Source: an uncultured Oscillospiraceae bacterium (GTDB taxonomy: Bacteria > Bacillota > Clostridia > Oscillospirales > Oscillospiraceae). From it: 5,998 bases of DNA. Positions 1-5,874 of this stretch are shown here, piece by piece (the first letter of the stretch is position 1; each line of letters opens with the position of its first letter). The notes beneath the pieces were generated by a model. It made no database searches and had not been told where the DNA came from. It worked only from the letters and a program-made list of their open reading frames with translations. The position numbers and the translations under genes were made by a program. The stretch is taken from contig CAADSF010000319.1 in NCBI GenBank assembly GCA_900751035.1, positions 1-5,998 on the forward strand, written 5' to 3'.

Positions 1-1602
1 GACGTAAACATCGATCTCGTCGCCAACCTTGACAACGTCAGCGGGAGTCTTGATGCGGTTCCAGCTCAGCTCGGAGACATGGACCATGCCGTCAACGCCG
101 CCGATGTCGACGAACGCGCCGTAGCTGGTGAGGGACTTGACCGTGCCGTGGTACTGCTTGCCGACCTCGATCTCGCTCCAGATCTTCTCCTGCGCGGCCT
201 TGCGCTGCTCGGCGGCGACGGAGCGGATGGAGCCGACGACGCGGCGGCGGGCACGGTTGACCTCGGTGATGCGCAGCTGGACGGTCTTGCCGACCATCTC
301 GTTCAGATCGCCGCCCTTGGGAACACCGGACTGGGAAGCGGGAACGAATACGCGGATGCCCTTGACGTTGACGACGATGCCGCCCTTGTTTTCCTCGGTG
401 ACATTGCCCTCGACGATGGTCTTGTCCTCAACGGCCGCTTCAATCTCTTCCCAGGCCTTGCCGGCTTCGAGACGCTTGCGGGACAGGCGGACGACGCCCT
501 CGCCGTCGTTGACATGGACGACAATCGCTTCGATCTGGTCGCCGACGTGGACGACTTCTTCAGGCTTGACAGACGGATCGCCGGAGAAGTCTTCCAGCGG
601 GATGTAGGCGGTGTGCTTCGTGCCAAGGTCGACTTCGATCTCGGTGGAACCGATGGCCATGACGGTGCCAGTTACCTTATCTCCATTATTCAAAGTTTTG
701 AGGGACTGCTCGAGAAGCTCGGCAAAATTCTCCTCCTGTGCAGTTTCAACTTTCAGTTCTTCGCTCATTTTGTTGTTTACCTCCTTAATTATCCACGGCG
801 GCGTCGATGCGCCCGCCGTTATACCCACAGTAGCTGCGCCATGAAAAAAAGACATGTCCAATTCATCGGCATGATCGACGAGCACCACCTTCGGGCAATT
901 CTCCTTGCAGATCATGGCAAGCCGCCCCGTATTGGAGCTTCTTGCGTCCCCGACAACGACCATCGCATCACAACTCTTTGAAAGAAAAGCTGCTTCTTCC
1001 TGCCGCATTTCCGTAGCTCTGCATATTGTATCAAATATTTCGCAGTTTGTACACACCTTTTTTGCAATTTCCCGGCATGATTCCCACAATTTTTGCGTCC
1101 CTGTCGTCTGCGAAACCAGACAAAACGGCAAATTGCGCCGCTCCGGGCGTTCTGTGAGCCAGGTTTCGAGCGCTTCGGCGCTCTGGAAGACGTGCGCGTC
1201 GGAGGAATAGCTTGCGATTGCAATGATCTCCGGGTGGGTGGGCGTGCCGATGATCAGAAGACTCCGCCCGTCCCGCTCCGCCTTCTGCGCGATCACGTGG
1301 ATTTTCTTCACGAACGGGCAGGTCGCGTCGACCGTTACCGCGCCGTGCGCAGAGAGCGTCCGCTGCTCGCCGACGGGGATACCGTGTGCGCGGATGACGA
1401 CGGTCTGGCCGGGCTGCGCCTCGTCTGCCGCAGAAATTTCGCGCAGGCCGAGCGCCTCAAAGCGCTCGACGACGTGGCGGTTGTGGATGATGGGGCCGAG
1501 CGTGACCGCATTTTTGCAGCCGTGCGCCGTCTGCCCGGCAAGCGCGACCGCGCGTTCCACGCCGAAGCAGAAGCCCGCCGTTTCAGCCAATCTGATCTGC
1601 AT
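1..1602 (-). CDS. ispH: 4-hydroxy-3-methylbut-2-enyl diphosphate reductase fused to ribosomal protein S1 (3' end outside window)
   Basis: Bifunctional fusion; 534 codons are visible with no stop before the left edge. Residues 1-278 are IspH, the cytosolic Fe-S enzyme that reduces HMBPP to IPP and DMAPP in the last step of the MEP isoprenoid pathway. The three cluster cysteines are C12 (GFCFGV), C95 (DATCPFVKK) and C194 (FDTICRAT). Substrate residues are H40 (GPIIHN), H73 (RAHG), H123 and E125 (THPE), T166/T167 (SQTT), S222-N224 (SSN) and S266 (GAST). From M279 the frame continues into S1 OB-fold repeats at about 307-376, 392-461 and 479 onward; the third carries the classic SYGAFVDIGGVDGMVHVSEL motif. 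I translated the whole frame by hand and found no stop or frameshift at the junction. The ATG at 1602 lies 20 bases inside plsC, with only a weak GGCGGT site before it. Fusions of this kind are known in Clostridia. Number of S1 repeats and the C-terminus cannot be seen. Confidence 0.95.
   Translation of the reverse strand, partial: MQIRLAETAGFCFGVERAVALAGQTAHGCKNAVTLGPIIHNRHVVERFEALGLREISAADEAQPGQTVVIRAHGIPVGEQRTLSAHGAVTVDATCPFVKKIHVIAQKAERDGRSLLIIGTPTHPEIIAIASYSSDAHVFQSAEALETWLTERPERRNLPFCLVSQTTGTQKLWESCREIAKKVCTNCEIFDTICRATEMRQEEAAFLSKSCDAMVVVGDARSSNTGRLAMICKENCPKVVLVDHADELDMSFFHGAATVGITAGASTPPWIIKEVNNKMSEELKVETAQEENFAELLEQSLKTLNNGDKVTGTVMAIGSTEIEVDLGTKHTAYIPLEDFSGDPSVKPEEVVHVGDQIEAIVVHVNDGEGVVRLSRKRLEAGKAWEEIEAAVEDKTIVEGNVTEENKGGIVVNVKGIRVFVPASQSGVPKGGDLNEMVGKTVQLRITEVNRARRRVVGSIRSVAAEQRKAAQEKIWSEIEVGKQYHGTVKSLTSYGAFVDIGGVDGMVHVSELSWNRIKTPADVVKVGDEIDVYV
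766..786 (-). promoter_or_regulatory. Strong internal ribosome binding site and in-frame ATG at the IspH/S1 boundary
   Basis: On the minus strand AAGGAGGT (786-779) matches the 16S rRNA anti-Shine-Dalgarno sequence perfectly. It lies ten A-rich bases (AAACAACAAA) before an ATG at 768-766. That ATG is codon 279 of the fusion frame and begins MSEELKVE, a typical start for a free S1 protein. In the fusion the Shine-Dalgarno bases encode part of the linker IIKEVNNK. The upstream ispH start has only a weak site, so this start may be used more often. That it makes free S1 is an inference. Confidence 0.6.
1025..1053 (-). promoter_or_regulatory. Candidate promoter inside ispH, upstream of the S1 portion
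   Basis: Minus-strand TGTACA (1053-1048; four of six bases match TTGACA), a 17-base spacer, then TACAAT (1030-1025; five of six match TATAAT). Transcription would begin near 1018, about 250 bases before the internal S1 start. The surrounding ispH codons (roughly 1000-1130) are AT-richer than most of the window and include ATA, AGA, TTT and TGT. By-eye match only. Confidence 0.3.
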
Positions 1603-2194
1603 AGCTGTCACCGCCCAGTTCATAGATCGTTTTCAGGAGCCGGTCGGACGCCTGCTGACAGGCGGCGTGGTCGCCGGGATCCAGTTCGCCGACGCGGTAC
1701 GGTTTGCCGAACACGACGCGCACCGGACAGAACGGCGTTTTGTTGCGCGTGACGAATACCGGCACGACCGGAACACCGGCCTGCGCCGCCATGCGCACGG
1801 CCCCTGTTTTCACACGCACGTGCTTTTCCCGGTTGCAGCGCGTTCCCTCGACAAAGACGAGCAGCTTGTCCTGCTCGCGCGATAGCGCATCGACGCACTG
1901 GCTGAACGCCGCCGTGTCGTGTGCGCCGCGGTTGACGAAGATCACGCGGAATTTCTCCATGACCCAGCCGATGAACGGCACGCGCCGCAGCTCCTGCTTG
2001 GCCATGATGCGGATCATTTTCTTTTCGGGCAGGGCCAGTAAAATCCAGAGAGGGTCGGCCATGCCGGAGTGGTTGGCGCAGAAAATGCAGCTGCCCGCCG
2101 GGATCTGCTCCCGGCCTGTCACATGGAAGACCGGGTGCCAGAAAAACAGCCCGATGCGGCACAGCCACCAGCACAGATGGTACCAGAAGTTCAC
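1583..2194 (-). CDS. plsC: 1-acyl-sn-glycerol-3-phosphate acyltransferase (PlsC/LPLAT family)
   Basis: 203 residues. PlsC acylates lysophosphatidic acid at the sn-2 position to give phosphatidic acid, the precursor of membrane phospholipids, at the inner face of the membrane. The N-terminus is aromatic and hydrophobic (about residues 3-22, rich in W, L and F), fitting membrane association. Acyltransferase motif I is NHSGMAD (catalytic H42 and D47), motif II is VIFVNRG (84-90), motif III is VEGTR (115-119) and motif IV is VPVVPV (141-146). Motif II has N88 where D is common, and motif III lacks the usual proline before the glutamate, so acyl donor and exact acceptor are uncertain. It starts with GTG at 2194, overlapping the cmk stop as GTGA. 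Its AGGAGG site, eight bases upstream, lies within the last cmk codons. Its 3' end overlaps the ispH start by 20 bases. Confidence 0.92.
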   Translation of the reverse strand: MNFWYHLCWWLCRIGLFFWHPVFHVTGREQIPAGSCIFCANHSGMADPLWILLALPEKKMIRIMAKQELRRVPFIGWVMEKFRVIFVNRGAHDTAAFSQCVDALSREQDKLLVFVEGTRCNREKHVRVKTGAVRMAAQAGVPVVPVFVTRNKTPFCPVRVVFGKPYRVGELDPGDHAACQQASDRLLKTIYELGGDSYADQIG

Positions 2195-2865
2195 CCGATT
2201 TTCCTCCTGACGATATCCAAAATAGCATTGACTGATTCTTCAATCGTATCGTCAGAGGTATCGAGCAGCACGGCGTCCGCCGCCTGCTTTAAGGGCGCGA
2301 TGGTGCGCTCGGAATCCTGCTTGTCGCGCTGCTTTGTCTCGGAGAGAATCTGCGCGTAGGGCGTTTTGTCGCCCTTCTGCTGCAGCTCGTCAAAGCGGCG
2401 CTTCGCGCGTACCTCGGCGCTGGCCGTCAGGAAAATTTTCACGTCGGCCTTCGGCAGCACGACGGTCCCGATGTCGCGGCCGTCCATGACGACGTTGTGC
2501 GTCCGGGCAAGCTGCCGCTGCATATCGAGCAGGAACGCGCGTACGCACGGCTGTGCGGACACGCCGGAGGCGTACATGGACATTTCAGGCGTGCGAATCT
2601 CCCCTGTCACGTCCGCGCCGTTGAGAATCATGTGCTGCACACCGTCCTCATAGCGGATGTCGATATTGACCTCGTCGATGAGACGCGCGATGCCGTCCCT
2701 ATCCTTCGGGCCCACGCCCATGAGGCGCATATAATAGCCGACGGTGCGGTAAATCGCGCCGGTGTCGACATACAGATAGCCAAGCTCCCTTGCGCAGGCT
2801 CTGGCCATGGTGCTTTTTCCGGCTCCTGCCGGGCCGTCGATGGCGATGGAAACAAAGTTGCTCAT
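2191..2865 (-). CDS. cmk: (d)CMP kinase (cytidylate kinase)
   Basis: 224 residues, the usual length for bacterial cytidylate kinase. It phosphorylates CMP and dCMP to the diphosphates with ATP in the cytosol, feeding RNA, DNA and CDP-activated lipid synthesis. The P-loop is GPAGAGKST at 11-19. The NMP-binding region shows DTGAIYR (34-40). The conserved DGRDIGT motif is at 128-134. The lid and C-terminal region contains RD (180-181), DSER (184-187) and PL (191-192), as in the family. The ATG at 2865 overlaps the flavoprotein stop as ATGA, with GGAGG (2877-2873) seven bases before it. The TGA at 2191 overlaps the GTG of plsC. The order cmk, plsC, ispH-rpsA fits a shared housekeeping transcript. 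Every motif agrees. Confidence 0.97.
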   Translation of the reverse strand: MSNFVSIAIDGPAGAGKSTMARACARELGYLYVDTGAIYRTVGYYMRLMGVGPKDRDGIARLIDEVNIDIRYEDGVQHMILNGADVTGEIRTPEMSMYASGVSAQPCVRAFLLDMQRQLARTHNVVMDGRDIGTVVLPKADVKIFLTASAEVRAKRRFDELQQKGDKTPYAQILSETKQRDKQDSERTIAPLKQAADAVLLDTSDDTIEESVNAILDIVRRKIG

Positions 2866-4139
2866 GTCGCGTCCTCCGGTTTCTGGAATTCCTTCGCGGC
2901 GGCGGACAGCCCCGCGAGACGGCCCGTTGCCCAGGCGATCTGGAGATTGAAGCCGCCCGTATAGGCGTCGACGTCCAGAAGCTCGCCCGCGAAATACAGG
3001 CCCTGCACCAGCTTCGATTCCATCGTCTTCGCGTTGACCTCGGAGACCTTCACGCCGCCGGAGGTGACGATGGCGTCCTCAACGGGCGCCTTGCAGGCAA
3101 TGGACACGGAAAAGCATTTGATCGTCTCAAGCAGCGCCCGCCGCTGCTGCTTCGTGATGGAGTTGACCTTCTGCATGGGGTCAATGCCGCTGCGGGCAAT
3201 GACGACCGGGATCATGGATCTCGGCAGCAGCGCCGAGAGGCTGTTTTCAAAATCGCGGTTCTGCGCGGCGGAAAAATCGCGCAGAATCCGCGCGTCCAGC
3301 GTTTTTTCATCCAGGGCGGGCTTGAGGTCGATTTTGAGCGTATAGCCGTCCTCCCCACGCGCCATATGGGCGCTCGCAGAGAGAATGACAGGGCCGGAGA
3401 GGCCGAAATGGGTAAACAGCAATTCCCCAAAGTCCTCGTAGACCGTCTTGCCCTTGGCGTTTACGAGCCGGATGGCGATGTTTTTCAGGGCCAGTCCCTG
3501 CATTTTTGCGCAGTCGTGTCCCTTTTCGACCAGCGGGACAAGCGAGCCAACCGGCTCTATGATCGTATGCCCGAGGGCCCGCGCCATGGCGTAGCCGCTG
3601 CCGGTCGAGCCGGTCGCGGGGTAGGACAGGCCGCCGGTCGCGAGAATGACACAGTCTGCGGGCACGGGGCCCTCCGCCGTTTTTACGCCGGTCACGCGGC
3701 CATCGGAAACGGCGATTTCCGCCGCTCTGCGCGGCAGGATACGCACATGATATGCACGCAGAAAGCGTTCGAGCGCGTCCAGAACGGACTGCGACCGGTC
3801 GGAGACGGGGAAAACGCGGTTTCCGCGCTCGGTCTTGAGCGCACAGCCATAGCGTTCAAAGAAGCTTTTTGCGTCTGCGGGCGAAAAGCCCGCGAGGGCG
3901 CTGTAGAGAAAGCGCGGGTTCGTCGGGACGCTTTGCAGCACGTCCTGCCACGGGCAGTCGTTCGTGACGTTGCAGCGGCCCTTGCCGGTGATGAGGAGCT
4001 TTTTGCCGAGACGGCCGTTCTGCTCCAGCAGCGTCACCTGCGCCCCCGCCTGCGCGGCCATACCGGCGGCCACCATGCCCGCCGCGCCGCCGCCGACGAC
4101 GACAATCTTATTCGACCCGCTCAAAGGCGTCATATTCAT
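2862..4139 (-). CDS. NAD(P)/FAD-dependent oxidoreductase, HI0933/BaiN family
   Basis: 425 residues from the chosen start, close to the usual length of this family. The FAD-binding Rossmann motif GGGAAG is at 16-21, with the ribose-binding glutamate at E39 (LLEQ). The family signature TGKGRCNVTN lies at about 51-60, and ATGGLSYPATGSTGSGY at about 167-183. Near the C-terminus is YFAGELLDVDAYTGGFNLQ, also typical. No membrane segment is seen, so the protein is probably cytosolic. Members of this family (HI0933, YhiN) mostly have no known substrate; BaiN of Clostridium scindens is reported as a bile-acid reductase, but a housekeeping context argues against assuming that here. I chose the ATG at 4139 because GGAG lies ten bases upstream and the protein then begins just before the FAD strand. 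An in-frame ATG at 4133 is an alternative, and the frame is open further upstream to 4208. It overlaps the regulator by 32 bases and cmk by 4. Confidence 0.9.
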   Translation of the reverse strand: MNMTPLSGSNKIVVVGGGAAGMVAAGMAAQAGAQVTLLEQNGRLGKKLLITGKGRCNVTNDCPWQDVLQSVPTNPRFLYSALAGFSPADAKSFFERYGCALKTERGNRVFPVSDRSQSVLDALERFLRAYHVRILPRRAAEIAVSDGRVTGVKTAEGPVPADCVILATGGLSYPATGSTGSGYAMARALGHTIIEPVGSLVPLVEKGHDCAKMQGLALKNIAIRLVNAKGKTVYEDFGELLFTHFGLSGPVILSASAHMARGEDGYTLKIDLKPALDEKTLDARILRDFSAAQNRDFENSLSALLPRSMIPVVIARSGIDPMQKVNSITKQQRRALLETIKCFSVSIACKAPVEDAIVTSGGVKVSEVNAKTMESKLVQGLYFAGELLDVDAYTGGFNLQIAWATGRLAGLSAAAKEFQKPEDAT

Positions 4140-4968
4140 CCCAAATCCGCTCCAGATCCTCATAGGTTTTTGCCACGCTGTCCTCCTGCTGCAAGCCGAC
4201 GGAGACAATCAGCGCGTTGATGACGCTCATCGGCGCGACAAGCGAATCGACGAACGAAGCCATATTGCTCTTGGCGCACAGGACATAGTCGGCGACCTTT
4301 CCCGCCGGGGCCTCCGGCTTATCCGTGATGGTCACGACGGTCGCGCCGGAATCGTGCGCGTACTGCAGCAGCTTTACCGTCCGGCTGGAATAGCGCGGCA
4401 GGCTGATGCCGATGACGACGTCCTCCCTTCCCACGCGCAGCAGCTGCTCAAACATTTCGCTGGTGGCCGTGGAGGAAACGAGGCGCACGTTTTCAAAAAT
4501 ATTGCGGAAATAGAAGTTCAGATAGTTGGCCAGCGCCGCAGACGAGCGCACGCCTACAATATAAATACACCGCGCACGCAGAATCGCGCCGACCGCGCGG
4601 CTCATCTGTGCGCGGTCGAGCGCTTCCGCCGTCATGCGGATGGCGTTGGCGTCGCGCTGCAGGACGCTGGAAACGACGTCCTGATTGCCGAACTGGCCGC
4701 TGGCGACCTCAATGCGCTGGACGCTGGTGAGCTTGTTCCGGACAAGCTCCTGCAGCGTCTTCTGCATCTCCGGATAGCCCGCGTAGCCCAGCTCCACGGC
4801 GAAGCGCACAACGGTCGACTCTGAAACCTCGACAGTCTTGCCAAGACGGCTGGCCGTCATGAACGCCGCCTTGTCATAGTTGGTCAGGATATAGGACGCA
4901 ATCTTTTTCTGGCCTTTGGAAAAGGCGTGAATTTCGTTTTGAATACGGGTCAGAATATCTGCCGGCAT
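4108..4968 (-). CDS. MurR/RpiR-family transcriptional regulator (HTH and SIS domains)
   Basis: 286 residues from the chosen start, normal for the family. The N-terminal helix-turn-helix covers roughly residues 1-75, with the recognition region ASRLGKTVEVSESTVVRFAV. The SIS domain, which in relatives binds a phosphosugar effector, covers roughly 115-245; the segment IYIVGVRSSAALANYL is its first strand and loop, and VVIGISLPRYSSRTVKLL the next. I chose the ATG at 4968 because GGAGGG lies eight bases upstream; a GTG at 4989 is also in frame but has no better site. The effector and targets are unknown. No sugar transporter or sugar-phosphate enzyme is visible nearby, and the gene heads a run of housekeeping genes. 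Autoregulation from the repeats upstream is plausible but not shown. Confidence 0.92.
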   Translation of the reverse strand: MPADILTRIQNEIHAFSKGQKKIASYILTNYDKAAFMTASRLGKTVEVSESTVVRFAVELGYAGYPEMQKTLQELVRNKLTSVQRIEVASGQFGNQDVVSSVLQRDANAIRMTAEALDRAQMSRAVGAILRARCIYIVGVRSSAALANYLNFYFRNIFENVRLVSSTATSEMFEQLLRVGREDVVIGISLPRYSSRTVKLLQYAHDSGATVVTITDKPEAPAGKVADYVLCAKSNMASFVDSLVAPMSVINALIVSVGLQQEDSVAKTYEDLERIWDEYDAFERVE

Positions 4969-4989
4969 AAGAAAAGCCCTCCGCCGCAC

Positions 4990-5000
4990 GCGCTCAGCGC
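4990..5000. repeat. Small GC-rich inverted repeat in the rpiR leader
   Basis: The arms GCGC and GCGC flank a three-base loop, about 22 bases upstream of the regulator's ATG and just before its Shine-Dalgarno sequence. A four-pair stem is marginal. It has no following T-run, so it is not a terminator. Confidence 0.25.
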
Positions 5001-5028
5001 AAATTTTTCATCAGTTTCATATCTATTT

Positions 5029-5057
5029 ATTTTACCGGTTTCCACCGCGTTTTGCAA
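5029..5057 (-). promoter_or_regulatory. Candidate promoter of the rpiR-to-ispH-rpsA gene run
   Basis: On the minus strand TTGCAA (5057-5052; four of six bases match TTGACA), a 17-base spacer, and TAAAAT (5034-5029; five of six match TATAAT). Transcription would start near 5022, giving a leader of about 54 bases before the regulator's ATG. This is the best sigma-A-like site in the 141-base gap. A second -10-like TATAAAAT (5088-5081) has a poor -35 partner. No intrinsic terminator is seen after the phosphatase gene, so read-through from it is also possible. Confidence 0.5.
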
Positions 5058-5059
5058 GC

Positions 5060-5080
5060 GGAAATCTGGGAAATGGGAAT
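5060..5080. repeat. Three near-direct repeats just upstream of the rpiR promoter
   Basis: Plus-strand GGAAAT (5060-5065), GGGAAAT (5068-5074) and GGGAAT (5075-5080) lie close together. The reverse-oriented TTTCC at 5039-5043 mirrors the first copy across the promoter spacer and -35. Position and orientation would suit a binding site for the adjacent regulator. They could also be chance in an AT-richer gap. Confidence 0.3.
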
Positions 5081-5109
5081 ATTTTATACGGATTGCGCGC
5101 ACCGGTGCA

Positions 5110-5790
5110 TCACAGCGACGCGAGCAGTGCCGAAAGTTCGAGCAGGTCTGCAACAGCATAGTCGCACAGCGGCGCAATCGGCTCCGCCTGCCCGTAGAGG
5201 CAGGTCGGAACCCCGGCGTTTCGGCCGCCCTGCATATCGCTTGTGAGGCTGTCGCCGACCATGATGGACTGTGCGCGGTATTCCTCGCCGATCTCGGCGA
5301 AAACCTTGTCATAAAACAGCTTGTCTGGCTTTTTACAGCCCATCTGCTCGGAAATGAACACGCGGTCAAAATACTGCGCCATGCCGCTGGCGGCGATGCG
5401 GCGCTTCTGAATGTCCGTGTTGCCGTTGGTTACAATAAATATTTTATACTGCGCGTGCAGCTGCCGCAGCGCCTGTTCGCAGTGCGGCATGAAATTGCGC
5501 TGATCGCCCAGTTCGCGGAAGTACGCGGCGTTGAACGCTTCTGGGTCGGCTTCCAGACCGTATTCCGCGAAAAAGATGCGGAAGCGTTCGACATAAAGCG
5601 CCTCCTTCGTGATCCCGCCCTGCTCGAAGCGCTGCCAGAGCGCCGCGTCGAGCGCACGGTAGCGCTCCCACATTTCCGGCGTGAACGGCAGGCCGAAGGC
5701 GCGGGACGCGATGGAAAGCGCGTTCCGGGAGCTGGTCCGAAAATCAAACAGCGTGTCGTCAATGTCCATGAGCAGTGCGCGAATCGGCAT
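5110..5790 (-). CDS. HAD-superfamily hydrolase, YjjG/YfnB-type (noncanonical nucleotidase-like)
   Basis: 226 residues, the usual length. Motif I is DIDDT (9-13), with D9 the likely nucleophile and D11 the acid/base. It is followed by an alpha-helical cap region, about residues 16-95. Motif II is the threonine of TNGN (T121). Motif III lysine is in CKKPD (K153 or K154). Motif IV is GDSLTSD (179-185), whose aspartates bind magnesium. GDSLTSDMQGGRNAG is typical of the YjjG subfamily, whose E. coli member dephosphorylates nucleoside monophosphates, including noncanonical ones; phosphoglycolate-phosphatase-like activity is an alternative. No signal peptide is present, so it is cytosolic. I chose the ATG at 5790 because GGGAGG lies seven bases upstream; the in-frame TTG at 5847 would overlap the promoter. 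It is divergent from tex. Confidence 0.9.
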   Translation of the reverse strand: MPIRALLMDIDDTLFDFRTSSRNALSIASRAFGLPFTPEMWERYRALDAALWQRFEQGGITKEALYVERFRIFFAEYGLEADPEAFNAAYFRELGDQRNFMPHCEQALRQLHAQYKIFIVTNGNTDIQKRRIAASGMAQYFDRVFISEQMGCKKPDKLFYDKVFAEIGEEYRAQSIMVGDSLTSDMQGGRNAGVPTCLYGQAEPIAPLCDYAVADLLELSALLASL

Positions 5791-5815
5791 ATCGGGGCCT
5801 CCCACAGTTTTTTGT

Positions 5816-5843
5816 TTGATTGTAGCATGATTTGTGATACAAT
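5816..5843 (+). promoter_or_regulatory. Candidate promoter of tex
   Basis: TTGATT (5816-5821; four of six bases match TTGACA), a 16-base spacer, and TACAAT (5838-5843; five of six match TATAAT). Transcription would start near 5850, about 25 bases before the tex ATG. Its -35 overlaps the -10 of the divergent promoter, and its -10 overlaps that promoter's -35 by two bases. Confidence 0.5.
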
Positions 5844-5847
5844 ACAA
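5819..5847 (-). promoter_or_regulatory. Candidate promoter of the HAD hydrolase (extended -10)
   Basis: On the minus strand TACAAT (5824-5819; five of six bases match TATAAT) is preceded by TGC, giving an extended -10. A 17-base spacer separates it from a weak TTGTAT -35 (5847-5842). Transcription would start near 5812, about 22 bases before the ATG. It overlaps the tex promoter on the other strand. Confidence 0.5.
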
Positions 5848-5874
5848 AAAGATTTTTTCAATAAGGAGTAACCC

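Noticed and set aside
768..830. Possibility that ispH and rpsA are separate genes with a stop between them
   Set aside because: Codon-by-codon reading from 1602 to 768 gives exactly 278 sense codons and no stop. The frames are continuous, so any separate S1 must come from internal initiation.
79..981. 300-codon plus-strand open frame
   Set aside because: It lies in codon register exactly opposite ispH-rpsA. Its composition (runs of D, A, L, G) is what the reverse complement of GC-biased codons gives, and it shows no recognisable domain.
2790..4220. 476-codon plus-strand open frame, the longest complete one
   Set aside because: It is antisense to the flavoprotein and part of cmk, rich in R, A, G and H with no family motif. 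The minus-strand genes there carry full sets of catalytic motifs.
4969..4989. GTG start at 4989 for the RpiR regulator
   Set aside because: The ATG at 4968 has GGAGGG eight bases upstream. The extra seven residues (with RRR) would be encoded by the ribosome binding site region.
4994..5020. Eight-codon open frame (MKLMKNLR) in the rpiR leader
   Set aside because: It would start at or next to the predicted transcription start, without a ribosome binding site, and has no attenuator-like codon run or terminator hairpin after it.
5099..5108. Perfect palindrome GCACCGGTGC just after the HAD hydrolase stop, considered as a terminator
   Set aside because: It can form only a three-pair stem once a loop is allowed, and no T-run follows on the minus strand.
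5791..5847. Upstream extension of the HAD hydrolase to a TTG at 5847
   Set aside because: It lacks a ribosome binding site, adds residues not expected in the family, and covers the promoter. The ATG at 5790 has a good site and begins right before motif I.
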